Part shown: positions 61,819 through 64,000 of the stretch, in pieces | How the letters are laid out: each line of letters begins with the position of its first letter | Numbering within the stretch: the first letter of the stretch is position 1 | Assembly: GCF_001043055.1 (NCBI RefSeq) | Contig: NZ_JYLF01000001.1 | Coordinates: 1 to 64,000 of the forward strand | Origin: Pseudomonas weihenstephanensis | GTDB lineage: Bacteria > Pseudomonadota > Gammaproteobacteria > Pseudomonadales > Pseudomonadaceae | Reading direction: 5' to 3' | DNA: 64,000 nt | Program-made: the position numbers and the translations under genes | Notes under the pieces: model-generated | What the model saw: the letters and a program-made list of their open reading frames with translations, nothing else | The model's database searches: none | What the model was told of the DNA's origin: nothing

Positions 61819-63669
61819 TTATAAGGGGGGCGTCCAGGTCACGCCAAATTGCAGGCTGCGCCGCTCTTCGCGATAGCCGTAATACTGCCCTTCATAGCCG
61901 TATAGCGCGCGGGTGAAGGTTTTATCCAGCAGGTTGTCGACTTTCACCTCCAGGCGCACTTCTGAACTGGCTTGCCAGTTGCCCCGCAGCCCTAACAGTC
62001 CATAGCCGCCAATCGGCTGTTGATTGGCTTCGTCGTTATAGCTGCTGCTCACCGCTTGCCAACTGGCGCCGACGCCAACGCGGTCGAACTGACGATCCAG
62101 ATCCAGGCTCAACGTGCGCCGCGCACGACGGCTCAGGGTTTTACCCGTGTCGCGGTCGCGCGGGTCGATGATTGCGATGCCCAGGCTGCTTTGCCAGCCG
62201 AACCACTCTTGGTGCAGGGCGCTTTCAAAACCGGTAATGCGGGCTGAGCCAATGTTTTGCTGAATCCAGTCGGCATCCGCCACGATTGCGTCGCGAATGT
62301 CTGTGCGATACAGCGATGTCTCCAGTCGGCTGGTGTCGCTTAACTGACTGCGCCATTGCAGCTCGTAGCTTTTGGAGTGCTCGGGTTTGAGTGACGGGTT
62401 GCCAAACTGCGGGTAATACAAATCGTTAAACGTTGGCGCACGAAAGCCCTCGCTGTAGGACAACAGCACATCGTTGTCCACATTCAACGGCACAGTCAGG
62501 CTGCCACTCCAGGTGTTGTTGCTACCAAATTGTTGGTTTTTGTCGTGACGCAGCCCCAGCTCCGTCGAAAAGTACTCGCCCTCAAAGCGATGCTGAACAA
62601 ACGCTGCGCGGTTCCAGCGGCTGTCTTGCTCAAAGTCAGTGCTGCTGCGTACCCGGTCTTCATACGTATCAACGCCAAGCATCAGGCTGTTTTGATCGTC
62701 CAGCGTCAGGGTGTTCTGCCAATTCAACGCGTCGCGATAGGTGTTGAAGCTGTAAAGGGCAGGGCTGAGCTTGTCCCGGGTCTTCTCGCGGTTCTCGCTA
62801 TGGCCCAGCTCAAGGCGTGAGTTCCAGCGCTCTGAGAGCTGCGCATCGATAAAACTGCCCACGCTGCTGATGTCGAAATCGCTGTAGCCCTGTTGGCCGA
62901 ACATGGCATCCAGTTCGGTTTTGCCGGTGCTCTTGATGGCACTGATCCCGACTTCCAGTGTGTCGCTCAGGCTGTGGTTCAGGTTCAGGCTGACGGATTT
63001 GTTGCGGTAAGCGTCGTGATCGTTATCGACCGGGTAGGACACGGTGGTGCGATTAATACCCGCCGTTTCCTCCAGCGCCCCGCTGAGGTTGAAGCGTGTT
63101 TGCGCATCCCCGCCAGAAACCCCCACGCTGTTTTGCGAGCTGCCATAGCTGCCTGTCGCACTGTGCAGGCGCAGTTGCGGTGCTTGATGGGCGCCACGTC
63201 GGGTGAAAATCTGAATCACTCCGCCAATGGCATCGCTGCCATAAATCACCGAGCGCGAGCCGCGCAGCACTTCTACGCGCTCGATCTGGTCAATGTTCAG
63301 GTATTGCAGGTTGCTGTCGGCCGACGTGGCATTGGCCATGCGCTGGCCGTCGACCAGTACCAGGCTTTGCGCTGACTTGGTGCCGCGAATATAGATGCCC
63401 GGTAACGCCCCGCGCCCACCACTGCGTGCGACTTGTACGCCGGGCACGCGCCCCAGCAGGTCGCTCAGGCTGGTGGGTTGCAGGCGGTCGATGTCGGCGC
63501 GGGTAAACACTGTATTGGCGCTGCTGCTGTCCGAGCGCGCCTCTACCTGGCGATTGCCGGTGATCAGTGTTTGCGGGAGCTTGAGCGCGTCGTCACGTTC
63601 AATGGCGTCGGCCATCAGCGAGCTGGCAGGGATAAAGCTGAGGAATAAGGCTGTGCGCAGATGTTTCAT
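61819..63669 (-). CDS. TonB-dependent outer membrane receptor (BtuB-like)
   Basis: The 616-residue receptor has a signal peptide (MKHLRTALFLSFIPASSLMA), a plug domain (about 30-150) and a barrel ending in FGVTWTPPL. The plug shows LPQTLITGNRQVEARSDSS near the TonB box, LGRVPGVQVARSGGRGALPGIYIRGTKSAQ and VLVDGQRM. BtuB-like size and plug sequence and the neighbouring BtuF-like gene suggest vitamin B12 or another corrinoid as substrate. ATG 63669 is the likely start; a longer frame runs into the REPIN. No cobalamin riboswitch is visible upstream. Confidence 0.8.
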   Translation of the reverse strand: MKHLRTALFLSFIPASSLMADAIERDDALKLPQTLITGNRQVEARSDSSSANTVFTRADIDRLQPTSLSDLLGRVPGVQVARSGGRGALPGIYIRGTKSAQSLVLVDGQRMANATSADSNLQYLNIDQIERVEVLRGSRSVIYGSDAIGGVIQIFTRRGAHQAPQLRLHSATGSYGSSQNSVGVSGGDAQTRFNLSGALEETAGINRTTVSYPVDNDHDAYRNKSVSLNLNHSLSDTLEVGISAIKSTGKTELDAMFGQQGYSDFDISSVGSFIDAQLSERWNSRLELGHSENREKTRDKLSPALYSFNTYRDALNWQNTLTLDDQNSLMLGVDTYEDRVRSSTDFEQDSRWNRAAFVQHRFEGEYFSTELGLRHDKNQQFGSNNTWSGSLTVPLNVDNDVLLSYSEGFRAPTFNDLYYPQFGNPSLKPEHSKSYELQWRSQLSDTSRLETSLYRTDIRDAIVADADWIQQNIGSARITGFESALHQEWFGWQSSLGIAIIDPRDRDTGKTLSRRARRTLSLDLDRQFDRVGVGASWQAVSSSYNDEANQQPIGGYGLLGLRGNWQASSEVRLEVKVDNLLDKTFTRALYGYEGQYYGYREERRSLQFGVTWTPPL

Positions 63670-63683
63670 GGAATCCGGATTCT

Positions 63684-63785
63684 GTAGTCGCCGCCGCAGG
63701 CTGCGATAAGGGCCCAAGGCCTTCAAGAAAAAGGTCCGTCGCCACGACGCACCCCCAACCCTTCGCAGCCTGCGGCAGCGACTAC
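63684..63785. repeat. REPIN (inverted pair of REP elements)
   Basis: gtagtcgccgccgcaggctg (63684-63703) and its near inverse cgcagcctgcggcagcgactac-like arm (63762-63785) face each other about 55 bases apart. Such pairs are the mobile REPINs of Pseudomonas, spread by a RAYT transposase encoded elsewhere. It fills most of the gap between the BtuB-like gene and dxs. Confidence 0.75.
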
Positions 63786-63794
63786 AGAGTGTTT

Positions 63795-64000
63795 TTAAAG
63801 CCCCAGCAGTGCCATGCGCTGGCGCACCGAGGCTTCAATGCCTGGCGCATCCAGACCGCATTCGGCCAGCATCTGGCTCGGTTTGGCGTGCTCGACGTAC
63901 ACGTCCGGCAAGCCCAGGTGAAGCATGGGCTTAAGCAGGTTTTCGCGGGCCATGAACTCACTGACCGCTGAGCCTGCGCCGCCCATGATGGCGTTTTCTT
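63795..64000 (-). CDS. dxs: 1-deoxy-D-xylulose-5-phosphate synthase, C-terminal part
   Basis: The last about 68 residues of Dxs, which makes the first intermediate of the non-mevalonate isoprenoid pathway from pyruvate and glyceraldehyde 3-phosphate. The fragment begins with ENAIMGGAGSAVSEFMAREN, typical of Dxs, and ends VRQRMALLGL. The start and catalytic domains are outside the window. The gene is transcribed toward btuB, with the REPIN between. Confidence 0.9.
   Translation of the reverse strand, partial: ENAIMGGAGSAVSEFMARENLLKPMLHLGLPDVYVEHAKPSQMLAECGLDAPGIEASVRQRMALLGL

Noticed and set aside
63670-63794. Cobalamin riboswitch upstream of the BtuB-like gene
   Set aside because: The gap is 125 bases, is mostly REPIN, and lacks the conserved box of about 200-base riboswitches.

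Overview
The window is a piece of a Pseudomonas chromosome, most like the P. fluorescens/P. syringae side of the genus. The evidence is the gene order (birA-coaX-tRNAs-secE-nusG-rplKAJL-rpoBC-rpsLG-fusA-tuf-S10/spc/alpha-katA-ferritin-uvrA-yajR-like-ssb), the EF-Tu sequence type, REP/REPIN elements, and the block of zinc ABC operon, OmpW/OprG and riboflavin genes. Comparisons with P. aeruginosa and P. putida gene order are from memory; no database search was possible. Almost everything here is core genome. I found no prophage, insertion sequence, CRISPR array, defence island or biosynthetic cluster, and no clearly new system.

Layout. 1-70: 3' end of a 5S rRNA gene and the rRNA operon terminator. 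0.37-2.5 kb: birA, coaX and a small membrane-anchored protein. 2.6-3.25 kb: tRNA-Tyr, -Gly, -Thr, then tRNA-Trp. The second tuf gene known at this spot in P. aeruginosa is absent and a terminator stands in its place. 3.3-19.7 kb: secE-nusG, rplKA, rplJL-rpoBC (with L10 leader and rplL/rpoB attenuator), then the str operon rpsL-rpsG-fusA-tuf behind a structured leader. 19.7-33.5 kb: 29 genes of the S10, spc and alpha operons. They are split by hairpin-plus-promoter modules before rpsJ, rpsH and rpsM. 33.7-40.8 kb: katA, a heme-less ferritin, then uvrA divergent from a YajR-like transporter and ssb.

40.9-45.4 kb is the most accessory-looking part: an MFS exporter divergent from a LysR regulator, then a large MscS-type channel. 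45.6-47.4 kb: two sugar-nucleotide/NAD-dependent epimerase genes. 47.4-51.6 kb on the minus strand: OmpW/OprG with a possible ANR box, and a zinc-linked ABC operon (His-rich DUF2796 protein, ATPase, FtsX-type permease, DUF3299 protein) behind a good Zur-box candidate. 51.7-54.2 kb: a small unknown protein, a thioredoxin-TPR (CnoX-like) protein, a methyltransferase and a YbaY-type lipoprotein.

54.3-60.6 kb: nrdR-ribD-ribE-ribBX-ribH-nusB-thiL, then ribA, covering riboflavin synthesis, transcription antitermination and thiamine activation. The GTP cyclohydrolase-like half of RibBX lacks the zinc cysteines, and a true RibA follows; pgpA, expected after thiL, is missing. 60.6-63.7 kb: a small membrane protein, a BtuF-like protein and a convergent BtuB-like TonB receptor, suggesting corrinoid uptake. 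The window ends in the 3' part of dxs, separated from btuB by a REPIN.

Points most worth following up: the missing tuf, the internal terminator/promoter modules in the ribosomal cluster, the Zur-box zinc operon, the RibBX variant, and the loss of pgpA.
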